Below are positions 7,599 to 15,586 of a DNA stretch of 64,000 nucleotides, piece after piece. Under the pieces are notes generated by a model. It was not told the origin of the DNA. It saw only the letters and a program-made list of their open reading frames with translations, and searched no databases. Source of the DNA: Terriglobia bacterium. Its GTDB lineage: Bacteria > Acidobacteriota > Terriglobia > Bryobacterales > Bryobacteraceae. The number at the start of each line of letters is the position of its first letter. The stretch's first letter is position 1. A program made the translations under genes and the position numbers. Location: contig JAIQFE010000028.1 of NCBI GenBank assembly GCA_020073445.1, positions 1 to 64,000 on the forward strand, in the 5' to 3' direction.

Positions 7599-8267
7599 TT
7601 AATTGACGGACGTACACCGGCAGCCGGCGTAGATCTCATCCAGCGCGCCGTTCAACGCGTCCAGAATGCGATCTGCGACCGCGGCGGCCTCGGCAGCCGG
7701 GACCTGATGCCGTTGGATCAAGGCTTCCCACTGCGCGGCGTGCTCCACATCGGCCGATTCGTGCACGGCGAAGTAACGCAGCGTGTCGTCTTCGGTGATC
7801 TTGTAGTTCGCCTTGAGTCCCTCGATCTTTGCGGCCGAAACAGCCGGGATCTGGTTCTCGTAGCAATACAGGCCGGCGGCGGCGAGTCCGGTGTCCATCT
7901 TGGCGATGGAACGGAACGTCTCGACCAGAGCCTTCATCTTCGGGCCAGCGGCTTGTTCGAGCACAGCCTGGCGCGATTCGCCCAGCCCGGCGGCAAAATC
8001 CAGCCAGAGGTCGGGGTGAGTGGGTGAAGTGGCTTCTTCGTCAGCCAGGTTTGCTGCAATGGTCTGCCGGGAAGCGAGGTCTTCGCAGCGGCTGTGCATT
8101 TCGCTCAAGTAAGCGGGGAAAGCACGGACGTGCGTGAAATATTGGCGCGCGTAGGACTGCAGGTCTTCGAGAGACAGCTCGCCCTTGCTCCACGCCACGT
8201 AGAACGGATGCTTCAAGAGGTGCTTGGCATCAATCTTTTGGTTCAGAACTTCGATGGTCGAAGACAT
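7599..8267 (-). CDS. CADD-family di-iron protein, candidate p-aminobenzoate synthase for folate
   Basis: This 222-residue protein has the all-helical haem-oxygenase/TenA-like fold. It resembles Chlamydia CADD, which replaces the classical pABA pathway by using its own side chains as substrate. The CADD metal ligands are kept with a shift of 4-5 positions: E77, H84, E137, H169, D173 and H176. The residues proposed to be consumed or essential in CADD (Tyr27, Tyr43, Lys152) correspond to Y23, Y39 and K147. It is therefore more likely a folate enzyme than a thiaminase (TenA). It stands alone, facing away from an MFS gene, with start codons only a few bases apart. The function is inferred from family residues. 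Confidence 0.8.
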   Translation of the reverse strand: MSSTIEVLNQKIDAKHLLKHPFYVAWSKGELSLEDLQSYARQYFTHVRAFPAYLSEMHSRCEDLASRQTIAANLADEEATSPTHPDLWLDFAAGLGESRQAVLEQAAGPKMKALVETFRSIAKMDTGLAAAGLYCYENQIPAVSAAKIEGLKANYKITEDDTLRYFAVHESADVEHAAQWEALIQRHQVPAAEAAAVADRILDALNGALDEIYAGCRCTSVN

Positions 8268-8287
8268 ATGTGCAGTATTCTACCAGA

Positions 8288-9478
8288 ATGTGGGCCGCCT
8301 CCATAGTCATGATGGTGTGCTCCTGGCTGTCCTATGTCGACCGCCAGATTCTGGCGACGCTTTCGGTCGTGATCCTGGCCGATACCGGATTGAGCACCGA
8401 ACGCTATACGGAAGTGGTTTCGGCGTTCTCCATCGCCTACATGATCGGGAATCCGTTGTGGGGTTCGCTCCTGGATTACATCGGATTGCGTAAGGGAATG
8501 CTGGCGGCGGTGGCCATCTGGAGCGCGGCGAGCCTGTCGCACTCATTCGTGGGGCAGGGCACTGCGGCTTTTCTCGGACTCGCCGCGGCCCGCGCATTAT
8601 TAGGTTTTGGCGAAGGCGCCACCTTCCCCGGCGGATTCCGCACGGCCATGGATTCCTTGCCGCCGAATCGCCAGGCGCGCGGCATCGCGATCTCCTATAG
8701 CGGCGGATCGCTAGGAGCGATCGTGACGCCGTTCCTGGTGATCCCGATCGCGGGTCTTTTTGGATGGCGGGCGGCCTTCCTGGTCACCGGAACGCTGGGA
8801 TTCGCATGGCTGGCGCTGTGGGCCAAAGTCGCTCGGCCGCCTTACCTGCGGTTGCCGGAGCGCAAGCCGGTCAAGATCGTGTGGCCGAATTTTTTCGAAC
8901 GGCGATTCTGGGCCTTGGTCTGCGGCTATTCGCTAGGCGCCTTCGCTCTTGGCCCGATTCTGTATTTGAGCTCGCTGTATTTGAATCGCGTGTTCGGCGT
9001 GTCGCAGGACAACTTGAAGTATTATCTGTGGGTTCCTCCAGCGGGTTGGGAAGCTGGATATTTCTTCTGGGGCTGGGCGACTGATAAAGCAATGGCCCGG
9101 TACGCGTCCAGGGAGAGTCGTCCGGCGGGGTTGTTTGTGCTGCTGACGATCCTGCAGTTACCTCTTGCCGCGGTGACGTGGATCGCATCTCCCGCGCTCG
9201 TCATGATCGTTTTCTTCTGGTCGATGTTCGTGGTGGCGGGATTCATCGTGGTCGCCCTGCGCGCGGCATCGCGAGCGTATCCGGCCGGGCAGAGTTCGAT
9301 GGTGGCGGGGCTTGGGGCAGGGACGTGGTCGGCGCTGGTCGCCGTATTGCTGCCGCTACTGGGGCGATGGTTCGACCAGCAACGCTACACCGAGACGTTC
9401 CTGTTAGTGACCCTGGTCCCGGTGTTGGGGACGGCGATGTGGCTCTGGTTGACTAGACCGCTTGTTGGAAACACATGA
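8288..9478 (+). CDS. MFS transporter (ACS-like)
   Basis: The protein has about 396 residues and twelve predicted membrane segments. It begins MWAASIVMMVCSWLSYVDRQIL and has the loop motif GSLLDYIGLRKG between segments 2 and 3, similar to the major-facilitator signature. General similarity is to anion:cation (sugar-acid) symporters. The substrate is not predictable. A GTG at 8270 would add six residues, but ATG 8288 fits the family N-terminus. Either start leaves no room for a separate promoter next to the divergent CADD-like gene. It overlaps the next gene by ATGA. Confidence 0.85.
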   Translation: MWAASIVMMVCSWLSYVDRQILATLSVVILADTGLSTERYTEVVSAFSIAYMIGNPLWGSLLDYIGLRKGMLAAVAIWSAASLSHSFVGQGTAAFLGLAAARALLGFGEGATFPGGFRTAMDSLPPNRQARGIAISYSGGSLGAIVTPFLVIPIAGLFGWRAAFLVTGTLGFAWLALWAKVARPPYLRLPERKPVKIVWPNFFERRFWALVCGYSLGAFALGPILYLSSLYLNRVFGVSQDNLKYYLWVPPAGWEAGYFFWGWATDKAMARYASRESRPAGLFVLLTILQLPLAAVTWIASPALVMIVFFWSMFVVAGFIVVALRAASRAYPAGQSSMVAGLGAGTWSALVAVLLPLLGRWFDQQRYTETFLLVTLVPVLGTAMWLWLTRPLVGNT

Positions 9479-9852
9479 CGGCGAATCGTATTCGCGACTT
9501 CGTTTTATACATCGCGATTGGCCTGCTGGTGGGGCTTCTCGCGATGTGGCTGGCATTTCATAGCGATCGATCGGGCTCTGAAGTATTCAAGTGGCCGGGA
9601 CTGGCAGTCAACACGGCGATTGTTTTCGGCTACGCGATCAAGTTTAACCGCATCCTCTGGAAACGTCGCTCATTTTGGATGACCTTATTCCTGCTGCTTT
9701 TTGTGCATTTGTTCGCGTTCGTCATCGTCCTGCGACTGGTCGATGACTTTCGACCCGTTTGGTGGATTGTGATCGTTCCGATGGAAAGTGTGGTTATTGG
9801 TTTCGCTCTTACCGCCACGGGCCATCAGTCGGACAAGTCAGTCAAAAGATAG
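9475..9852 (+). CDS. Small multi-span membrane protein, function unknown
   Basis: This 125-residue protein is not recognised. It is hydrophobic with four likely membrane helices: about residues 7-27 (FVLYIAIGLLVGLLAMWLAF), 38-54, 64-86 (MTLFLLLFVHLFAFVIVLRL) and 92-112. It has a short basic tail (HQSDKSVKR). The start overlaps the MFS stop by 4 bp, so the two are co-translated and the small protein might be an accessory subunit. No motif supports a specific role. Confidence 0.7.
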   Translation: MTANRIRDFVLYIAIGLLVGLLAMWLAFHSDRSGSEVFKWPGLAVNTAIVFGYAIKFNRILWKRRSFWMTLFLLLFVHLFAFVIVLRLVDDFRPVWWIVIVPMESVVIGFALTATGHQSDKSVKR

Positions 9853-9870
9853 GGCAAAGCAGAGGTCGAA

Positions 9871-9985
9871 GTGGCGCACGCACTCGTGCGTGCCGTATCG
9901 ACACTCGTGTCGATACCTGTGGGCCGCGGCTCGAAATGGCGTCGAGAAGAGTCTCGACGCTGGACGCACGAGAGCGTGCGCTACC
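9871..9985. repeat. Four-hairpin composite repeat between convergent genes
   Basis: Four near-perfect palindromes follow each other: 9876-9893 (7-bp stem), 9895-9916 (10-bp stem, GTATCGACAC paired with GTGTCGATAC), 9939-9960 (9-bp stem around AGAG) and 9965-9980 (6-bp stem). The first and last are also inverted copies of each other, with shared core GCGCACG/CGTGCGC, so the whole block can fold as a cruciform. The layout is like a BIME (bacterial interspersed mosaic element). It separates two convergent genes and abuts the stop of the MFS gene at 9985. Confidence 0.8.
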
Positions 9986-11280
9986 TAGGGGTTCATTTGC
10001 AGGTAGTGCTTCCGGTATGGCCGGCGAGTCGCCAATATGATGACCAGCATCAGCACGCCCGATGCGGCCATAGTGACCGAGATTCCCGCGCCGATCATCT
10101 TCGGATCCCGGAAGACATAATCGGCGAACACCCCTGGCATCAATGGTCCCAGCGTCAGACCGCCCAGGTTGAGAAGGAACAGATACAACGCGCTGACCTG
10201 CGCGCGAACCTGATTCGGAAAGATCAGCTGCAAGGCTGCGCCGGCGGTGCCCATCGGCAGCACCAGGAAGAAGAAGCCCGGACCGATCAGCGCTAGCGAC
10301 CACTCTGCGCTCGGCATGAGCATTGCCGGAACCAGAAACAGGAGAATCCCGATGGCGCAGGGAATCGCGACCAGCAGAGGCGCGTCGATCATGCCACGCT
10401 TCTGCCAGCGCTCGCTGAGCCATCCGCCCAGGTACAGGCCCAAGCCGCCAAAGGGAAGAATCAGGAATCCCAGGGCGCGTCCGGTCTGGCCGATGTTCCA
10501 GCCGTGGGCGCGCAGGAAATACGTCGGCACCCAAGCGGTGAATGCATAGTTGCAGGCGGCCTGGAAGACAAAGCCCACCGAGATCCCGACAACCGACTGC
10601 CAGCGCGAACGGATTTCGGTGAACGTATCCGCAACACTCAGCTTGGTCACGCCGGCCGCGGTCCGCGCAAGGTTCTTGCGGATCGGCTCCTTCACGGTGA
10701 AGACCAGCAGGGCGAAGAGCAATCCAGGCAGCCCCAGAATCACGAACGTCACTCGCCAGGAGGCCATGGTTCCCAGAATCGGCAAGGTCATTTCGGGCTG
10801 GCGTGTTACCGCTTGCACGGCCGTTCCCCCAACGATCAACGCCAGGCTCGATCCCAGCAGCTGCCCGATGTAGAACACGCTCAGCGCGGCTCCTAATCGC
10901 TCTTTGGGAAAAAGATCCGACAGGATCGAGAACGAAGCCGGGTTCAGGCCGGCCTCACCGATGCCAACGCCCATGCGGGCCAGAAACAGCGTCGTGTAGC
11001 TCCGGGCAATCGCACATCCCGATGTGAAGATGCTCCAGAATGCGATGCAGATCGAGATGAGATTGCGGCGATTGGTCGAATCCGCCACACGTCCCAGGGG
11101 CAGGCCCATGATGGCGTAGAACACGGCGAAGGAAAATCCCTGCAGCAGGCCGACCAGAGTGTCGTTGATCTTGAGATCGGCCTTGATGAAGGGGACCAGC
11201 AAGCTGAGGATCTGGCGGTCGACATAGGACAGCGCGTAGCACAACATCAGGACTACGGCGGCGTACCAGGCTTTTTTCAC
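9985..11280 (-). CDS. MFS transporter (spinster-like)
   Basis: The protein has about 431 residues and twelve predicted membrane helices, with the SYVDRQILSLLVPFIK N-terminus and the LGRVADSTNRRNL loop typical of spinster-type MFS proteins. The GTG at 11280 is taken as start because it gives VKKAWYAAVVLMLCYALSYVDR, the normal family beginning, and avoids overlapping the divergent kinase gene. An upstream in-frame ATG at 11391 would add a 37-residue non-hydrophobic leader that is antisense to that kinase. It shares the SYVDRQIL motif with the transporter at 8288. The substrate is unknown. Confidence 0.85.
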   Translation of the reverse strand: MKKAWYAAVVLMLCYALSYVDRQILSLLVPFIKADLKINDTLVGLLQGFSFAVFYAIMGLPLGRVADSTNRRNLISICIAFWSIFTSGCAIARSYTTLFLARMGVGIGEAGLNPASFSILSDLFPKERLGAALSVFYIGQLLGSSLALIVGGTAVQAVTRQPEMTLPILGTMASWRVTFVILGLPGLLFALLVFTVKEPIRKNLARTAAGVTKLSVADTFTEIRSRWQSVVGISVGFVFQAACNYAFTAWVPTYFLRAHGWNIGQTGRALGFLILPFGGLGLYLGGWLSERWQKRGMIDAPLLVAIPCAIGILLFLVPAMLMPSAEWSLALIGPGFFFLVLPMGTAGAALQLIFPNQVRAQVSALYLFLLNLGGLTLGPLMPGVFADYVFRDPKMIGAGISVTMAASGVLMLVIILATRRPYRKHYLQMNP

Positions 11281-11302
11281 GTCGAACCAATATACTGCAA
11301 AC

Positions 11303-11824
11303 GTGTTGATCAAGATTCCCGAGCGCAGTCTGGTCCTCTTAATCGGCGCGGCCGGAAGCGGCAAATCGACATTCGCGCGGAAGCATTTCAAAACTACGGA
11401 GATCGTTTCTTCGGACGCGCTTCGGGGCGTCGTCTCCGACGACGAAAGCGATCAGACCGCCTCGGCGGATGCGTTCCAACTGCTGCGGATGATCACCGGC
11501 ATGCGCCTGCGCCGCGGAAGACTTACGGTGATCGATGCCACCAACGTTCAGCGGCCGGCGCGCAAGGCCTTGCTGGCTCTGGCAGCGCAGAACTCGGCAC
11601 CTGCCACGGCCATCGTGTTCAACCTCCCGGCGGCAGTCTGCCTGGCCCGCAATCAGTCGCGGCTGACCCGGCCCGCCAGCGCTGAAGTGGTCGAAAAGCA
11701 GGTGGCGGACATGCTCAGTTCCCTGCCGGGATTGGACGAAGAAGGGTTCCAGTACGCGTATGTGATGGATAACACGGGAGATATCGATTCCGCGCAGGTT
11801 TTGCGCGAAACCTGGAACATGTAA
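11303..11824 (+). CDS. P-loop kinase resembling the polynucleotide kinase domain of Pnkp
   Basis: The 173-residue AAA_33-type kinase has the Walker A motif GAAGSGKST near residues 15-23 and the following region FARKHFKTTEIVSSDALRGVVSDD, as in the kinase module of bacterial polynucleotide kinase-phosphatase. The later VIDATNVQRPARKALL matches the family's second motif. The phosphatase and ligase modules of Pnkp are absent, so this is a stand-alone kinase whose substrate may be RNA, DNA or a small molecule. The start is GTG 11303; TATACT at 11291-11296 lies just upstream, which could make the message nearly leaderless. It is divergent from the MFS gene. Confidence 0.75.
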   Translation: MLIKIPERSLVLLIGAAGSGKSTFARKHFKTTEIVSSDALRGVVSDDESDQTASADAFQLLRMITGMRLRRGRLTVIDATNVQRPARKALLALAAQNSAPATAIVFNLPAAVCLARNQSRLTRPASAEVVEKQVADMLSSLPGLDEEGFQYAYVMDNTGDIDSAQVLRETWNM

Positions 11825-11888
11825 TCCGTTTGGCACTGGTTAAGTGCGCCAGATTCTAGGTAACATTACAACTTAGGGACTCTCACGC

Positions 11889-14800
11889 TTGAACCTCACA
11901 GCTCTTTTCATCAAGCGGCCAGTCATGACAGCACTTGTCATGATGGCTATCATCATCTTCGGTGTTGCCGGATACCGGACGCTACCGGTGAGCGACCTCC
12001 CCAACATCGACTACCCGACCATCCAAGTCCAGGCCAACCTGCCGGGAGCGAGCCCGGAGACGATGGCTGCCTCGGTGGCGACCGTGCTGGAACGGCAGTT
12101 CTCCACGGTTCCCGGGTTGGATTCGATGACCTCCACCAGCGTGCGCGGGCGCAGCAACATCACGCTGCAGTTTGTACTTGACCGCAATATTGACGCCGCC
12201 GCGCAGGACGTCCAGAACCAGATCGCGGCCGTAGTCCGGAAGCTGCCGGTCGGAATGCCGGCGCCTCCGCAGTTGCAGAAGGTGAATCCGGCGGACCAGG
12301 CGATCTTATTCATGGGCGTGAATTCCGCCACCATCTCGCCCCAAGAGCTGGACGAGTATGCGGAAACTCTCATCGCGCCGCGAATTTCGACCATCAACGG
12401 CGTGGCGCAGGTGAACGTGTGGGGCGCGGCGAAATTTGCCGTGCGCGCCCAAATGGACCCGAATCAGCTGGCGGTGCGCGGCATTGGAATTGACGAAGTC
12501 GCCGCGGCCATCCAGAAACACAACGTCAATCTGCCGGCCGGAATTCTGTGGGGCACCAATCAGGCCTACACGGTCCAAGCCGATGGCCAGTTGGTGAACG
12601 CCGCCGGATACAGGTCTCTCATCGTCTCCTACAATCACGGATCCCCGGTGCGGCTGGGTGAATTAGGCCGGGTGCTCGACGGCATCCAGAACGACAAGGA
12701 ACTCGCCTGGGTCAATGACCTGGACCGGGGTAGCGGCGACACGCGTTCCATCATGTTCCAGGTGCAACGCCAGCCGGGCACCAACACGGTTGAGATCGTG
12801 GACAATATCAAGGCGCTGTTTCCAGAGTTCCGCGCGCAGCTGCCGCCCGCGGTCAACCTGGATGTGGTGTATGACCGCTCGACCTCCATCCGCGAGTCGG
12901 TGGACGACGTAAAGTTCACTCTGCTCTTGACGGTCGGCCTCGTCGTGCTGGTGATTTTCGTTTTCCTCCGCAACCTCTCGGCCACCCTGATTCCCAGCCT
13001 GGCGCTGCCTCTTTCGGTGGTGGGAACGTTCGCGGCCATGTACTTCTTCAATTACAGCCTGGACAACCTGTCTTTGATGGCGCTGACGCTGGCGGTCGGA
13101 TTCGTGGTGGATGACGCCATCGTGGTGCTCGAGAACATCGTCCGGCACATGGAGATGGGCAAGTCGCGGATGGCCGCAGCCGTCGAGGGCGGCCGCGAGA
13201 TCGGCTTCACCGTCCTTTCGATGACGCTGTCGCTGACCGCCGTGTTCATACCGGTGCTGTTCATGCCGGGCATCGTCGGAAGGCTGTTTCATGAGTTCGC
13301 CGTCGTCATCAGCGTGGCGATTCTGATTTCCGGATTTGTGTCGCTGAGCTTGACGCCCATGTTGTGCAGCCGCTTCCTGCGGCCGCCCGGCGAGAAACAC
13401 GGCAAGCTGTTCCAGGCCACCGAACGCGGGTTCGACGCCATCCGCGATCTTTACCGCATCACGCTCAACGGCGTAATCCGGCACCGCTTCCTGACGCTGA
13501 TGACGGCCGTGGCTACTTTAGCCATCACGGTGTACCTCTACGGACTGGTTCCCAAGGGATTCATTCCCAGCCAGGACACGAATCAGATCAACGCTTCCAC
13601 CGAGTTTTCCCAGGACGCATCCTTCGACATCATGGGGCGGCTCCAGCAGCAAGTGGATGAGATCATCGCCAAGAATCCGAATGTCGACGCCTACTTTTCT
13701 CGCACCGGCGGCGGCGGGAACAACGCCGGCAATGCCGGCAATCTGCAAATCCGGCTGAAACCCCGCGCCGTGCGTAAAGCCACACCGGAACAGATCATGG
13801 ACGAACTCCGGCCGTTGGTGAACCAGATCCCCGGCGTGAAGACCTACTTCCAGAATCCGCCCCTGGTGCGCATCGGCGGCCAGCAATCCCGCAGCCTGTA
13901 CCAATACACCCTTCAGGCGCAGAACCTCCAGGAGCTTTACCGCGCTTCCACGGATTTTGAAAAGCGCCTGAGGGAGACTCCCGGTTTGATCGACGTCAAC
14001 AGCGATTTGCTGATCTCCAGCCCGCTGGTAGACGTCAAGATCGACCGCGATCATGCGTCGTCTCTGGGCGTCACCGCGGACCAGGTCGAAGACGCGCTCT
14101 ATAATGCGTACGGCACGCGCCAGGTATCCGATATCTACGCCCCGACCAACGATTATCAGGTGATCCTCGAGCTCTTGCCGCAATATCAGCAGGATCCTAC
14201 CGCGCTCGATTTGTTGTACGTGCGCTCCGCCACCGGGAAGCTGGTCTCGTTGAACACGATTGCCAAGGCACGCACTACGGTGGGTCCTCTTGCGGTGAAC
14301 CACCTGGGGCAGCTCCCATCCGTAACGGTTTCCTTTAACCTGGCTCCCGGCGTTTCTCTCGGCGATGCCGCCGATCGCGTCGAGCAGGTTGCGCGGGACA
14401 CGCTGCCGGATACGGTTCACGCGACGCCCCAGGGAGCCGCGGCGGCGTTCCAATCGTCCTTCGTAGGCTTGGGCTTGCTGCTGGTGGGGGCGGTCCTGGT
14501 GATCTATATGGTGCTGGGGATTCTCTACGAGAGCTTCATTCACCCCATCACGATTCTTTCCGGCTTGCCTTCCGCCGGAATGGGCGCGCTGGCCACGCTA
14601 CTTTTGTTCCACGATGAGCTGAACATCTACTCCTTCGTCGGCGTCATCATGCTGGTCGGAATCGTAAAGAAGAACGCCATCATGATGATCGACTTCGCGA
14701 TCGAGGCCCAGCGCCTGCACAATGTTCCGCCCGCGGATGCGATCTACGAAGCCTGCCTGGTGCGCTTCCGTCCGATCATGATGACCACCGTGGCCGCTCT

Positions 14801-15041
14801 CATGGGCACTTTACCCATTGCGATGGGTCTAGGCGCCGGCTCGGAGGCGCGCCGCCCGCTGGGCCTGGCCGTGGTCGGTGGATTGGTAGTTTCTCAGCTC
14901 CTGACGTTGTATATCACTCCGGTCGTATACATCTACATGGAGCAGTTCCGCGGCGCCTTCGACAAGCTTGGAAACAAGCTCGGCCGCAAGCGGAAGAAGC
15001 GGGCCGAGACGATTCCCGCGCCGGCCGTCGTCACAGACTGA
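11889..15041 (+). CDS. RND multidrug efflux permease (AcrB/MdtB-like, HAE1 family)
   Basis: This 1050-residue inner-membrane proton/drug antiporter begins MNLTALFIKRPVMTALVMMAI from a TTG codon at 11889. It has the two-fold repeat of membrane and porter domains. The proton-relay residues are present: the Asp pair in GFVVDDAIVVLENI and the Lys in GIVKKNAIMMIDFA. It closes with a basic tail (GRKRKKRAE). The usual periplasmic adaptor and outer-membrane channel genes are not adjacent, so it must use partners encoded elsewhere or lie at the end of a split operon. No clear promoter is seen in the 64 bp upstream. Confidence 0.92.
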   Translation: MNLTALFIKRPVMTALVMMAIIIFGVAGYRTLPVSDLPNIDYPTIQVQANLPGASPETMAASVATVLERQFSTVPGLDSMTSTSVRGRSNITLQFVLDRNIDAAAQDVQNQIAAVVRKLPVGMPAPPQLQKVNPADQAILFMGVNSATISPQELDEYAETLIAPRISTINGVAQVNVWGAAKFAVRAQMDPNQLAVRGIGIDEVAAAIQKHNVNLPAGILWGTNQAYTVQADGQLVNAAGYRSLIVSYNHGSPVRLGELGRVLDGIQNDKELAWVNDLDRGSGDTRSIMFQVQRQPGTNTVEIVDNIKALFPEFRAQLPPAVNLDVVYDRSTSIRESVDDVKFTLLLTVGLVVLVIFVFLRNLSATLIPSLALPLSVVGTFAAMYFFNYSLDNLSLMALTLAVGFVVDDAIVVLENIVRHMEMGKSRMAAAVEGGREIGFTVLSMTLSLTAVFIPVLFMPGIVGRLFHEFAVVISVAILISGFVSLSLTPMLCSRFLRPPGEKHGKLFQATERGFDAIRDLYRITLNGVIRHRFLTLMTAVATLAITVYLYGLVPKGFIPSQDTNQINASTEFSQDASFDIMGRLQQQVDEIIAKNPNVDAYFSRTGGGGNNAGNAGNLQIRLKPRAVRKATPEQIMDELRPLVNQIPGVKTYFQNPPLVRIGGQQSRSLYQYTLQAQNLQELYRASTDFEKRLRETPGLIDVNSDLLISSPLVDVKIDRDHASSLGVTADQVEDALYNAYGTRQVSDIYAPTNDYQVILELLPQYQQDPTALDLLYVRSATGKLVSLNTIAKARTTVGPLAVNHLGQLPSVTVSFNLAPGVSLGDAADRVEQVARDTLPDTVHATPQGAAAAFQSSFVGLGLLLVGAVLVIYMVLGILYESFIHPITILSGLPSAGMGALATLLLFHDELNIYSFVGVIMLVGIVKKNAIMMIDFAIEAQRLHNVPPADAIYEACLVRFRPIMMTTVAALMGTLPIAMGLGAGSEARRPLGLAVVGGLVVSQLLTLYITPVVYIYMEQFRGAFDKLGNKLGRKRKKRAETIPAPAVVTD

Positions 15042-15084
15042 CGGTAAAGTCGTCTAAGGTCTGCAAAAAAGTAGCGGACTATTT

Positions 15085-15100
15085 CCTCAGTAACCTGAGG
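15085..15100. terminator. Short hairpin between convergent genes
   Basis: CCTCAG-TAAC-CTGAGG forms a perfect 6-bp stem with a 4-base loop just after the RND gene. It overlaps the last codons of the convergent small gene. There is no clean T-tract after it, so intrinsic termination would be weak; the assignment is tentative. Confidence 0.35.
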
Positions 15101-15452
15101 CCGTCTTTAAGGTAGACACCTTAGGCTGCGCGCCCGACCAGAGCTGCAGCAGATGCTTGGGCGTGAACCAGCGTTCGGACCAGCGAGACTCGGGCGCGAG
15201 CTTCACTTTGACAAAGAATCCGAGTGACTGGTCGCGCCGGCAATCCTCTACAACCCCTTCTAACTGATGGGTCTTGCTCACGATTCGCACGGCCGCAGCA
15301 CGCGGAAAAGAGCAATCCGTCAATATCTCAGCGCACCACTCGCCGATCTCTTCCAGGTTACCCAGAGTGGCTGGCCGTCCCCGCCGGTCGGTACGGGTAA
15401 TGAATACTAGTTCGGAGCACAGATGACGGCTGACCGATTTCGAATCCTGCAT
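15087..15452 (-). CDS. Small protein, possibly PilZ-like
   Basis: This 121-residue cytoplasmic protein has no signal peptide. The pattern R-T-D-R-R-G-R near the start, followed by strands such as GNLEEIGEWCAEI and RAAAVRIVSKTHQLEGVVEDC, resembles degenerate PilZ domains found in acidobacteria. The strict c-di-GMP motif (RxxxR...D/NxSxxG) is not complete, so binding is doubtful. It is a single gene, convergent with the RND pump and divergent from the ABC operon. Confidence that it is a gene is moderate, and for PilZ identity it is low. Confidence 0.55.
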   Translation of the reverse strand: MQDSKSVSRHLCSELVFITRTDRRGRPATLGNLEEIGEWCAEILTDCSFPRAAAVRIVSKTHQLEGVVEDCRRDQSLGFFVKVKLAPESRWSERWFTPKHLLQLWSGAQPKVSTLKTASGY

Positions 15453-15586
15453 TACTTCCTCTCACGCCTCCACTGGTACTGGTGCGTTGCACGTCCTAGG
15501 CCATTTCACCGAGCATGGTCACTCGGGATTCGACTCAGTGCGGGGTAGAGAGAGCCATGGTTCGAATCCCTTAAGATCTAAGAAGA

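Noticed and set aside
7599-8267. TenA thiaminase assignment for the helical protein
   Set aside because: The di-iron ligand set and Tyr/Lys residues match CADD rather than the TenA active site, so the folate-related reading is preferred.
15540-15572. tRNA-like text: GGGTAGAG followed by GGTTCGAATCCC
   Set aside because: The T-loop words are there, but the T stem does not pair, and no acceptor or anticodon arms can be found at the right distances. It looks like chance or a tiny tRNA remnant.
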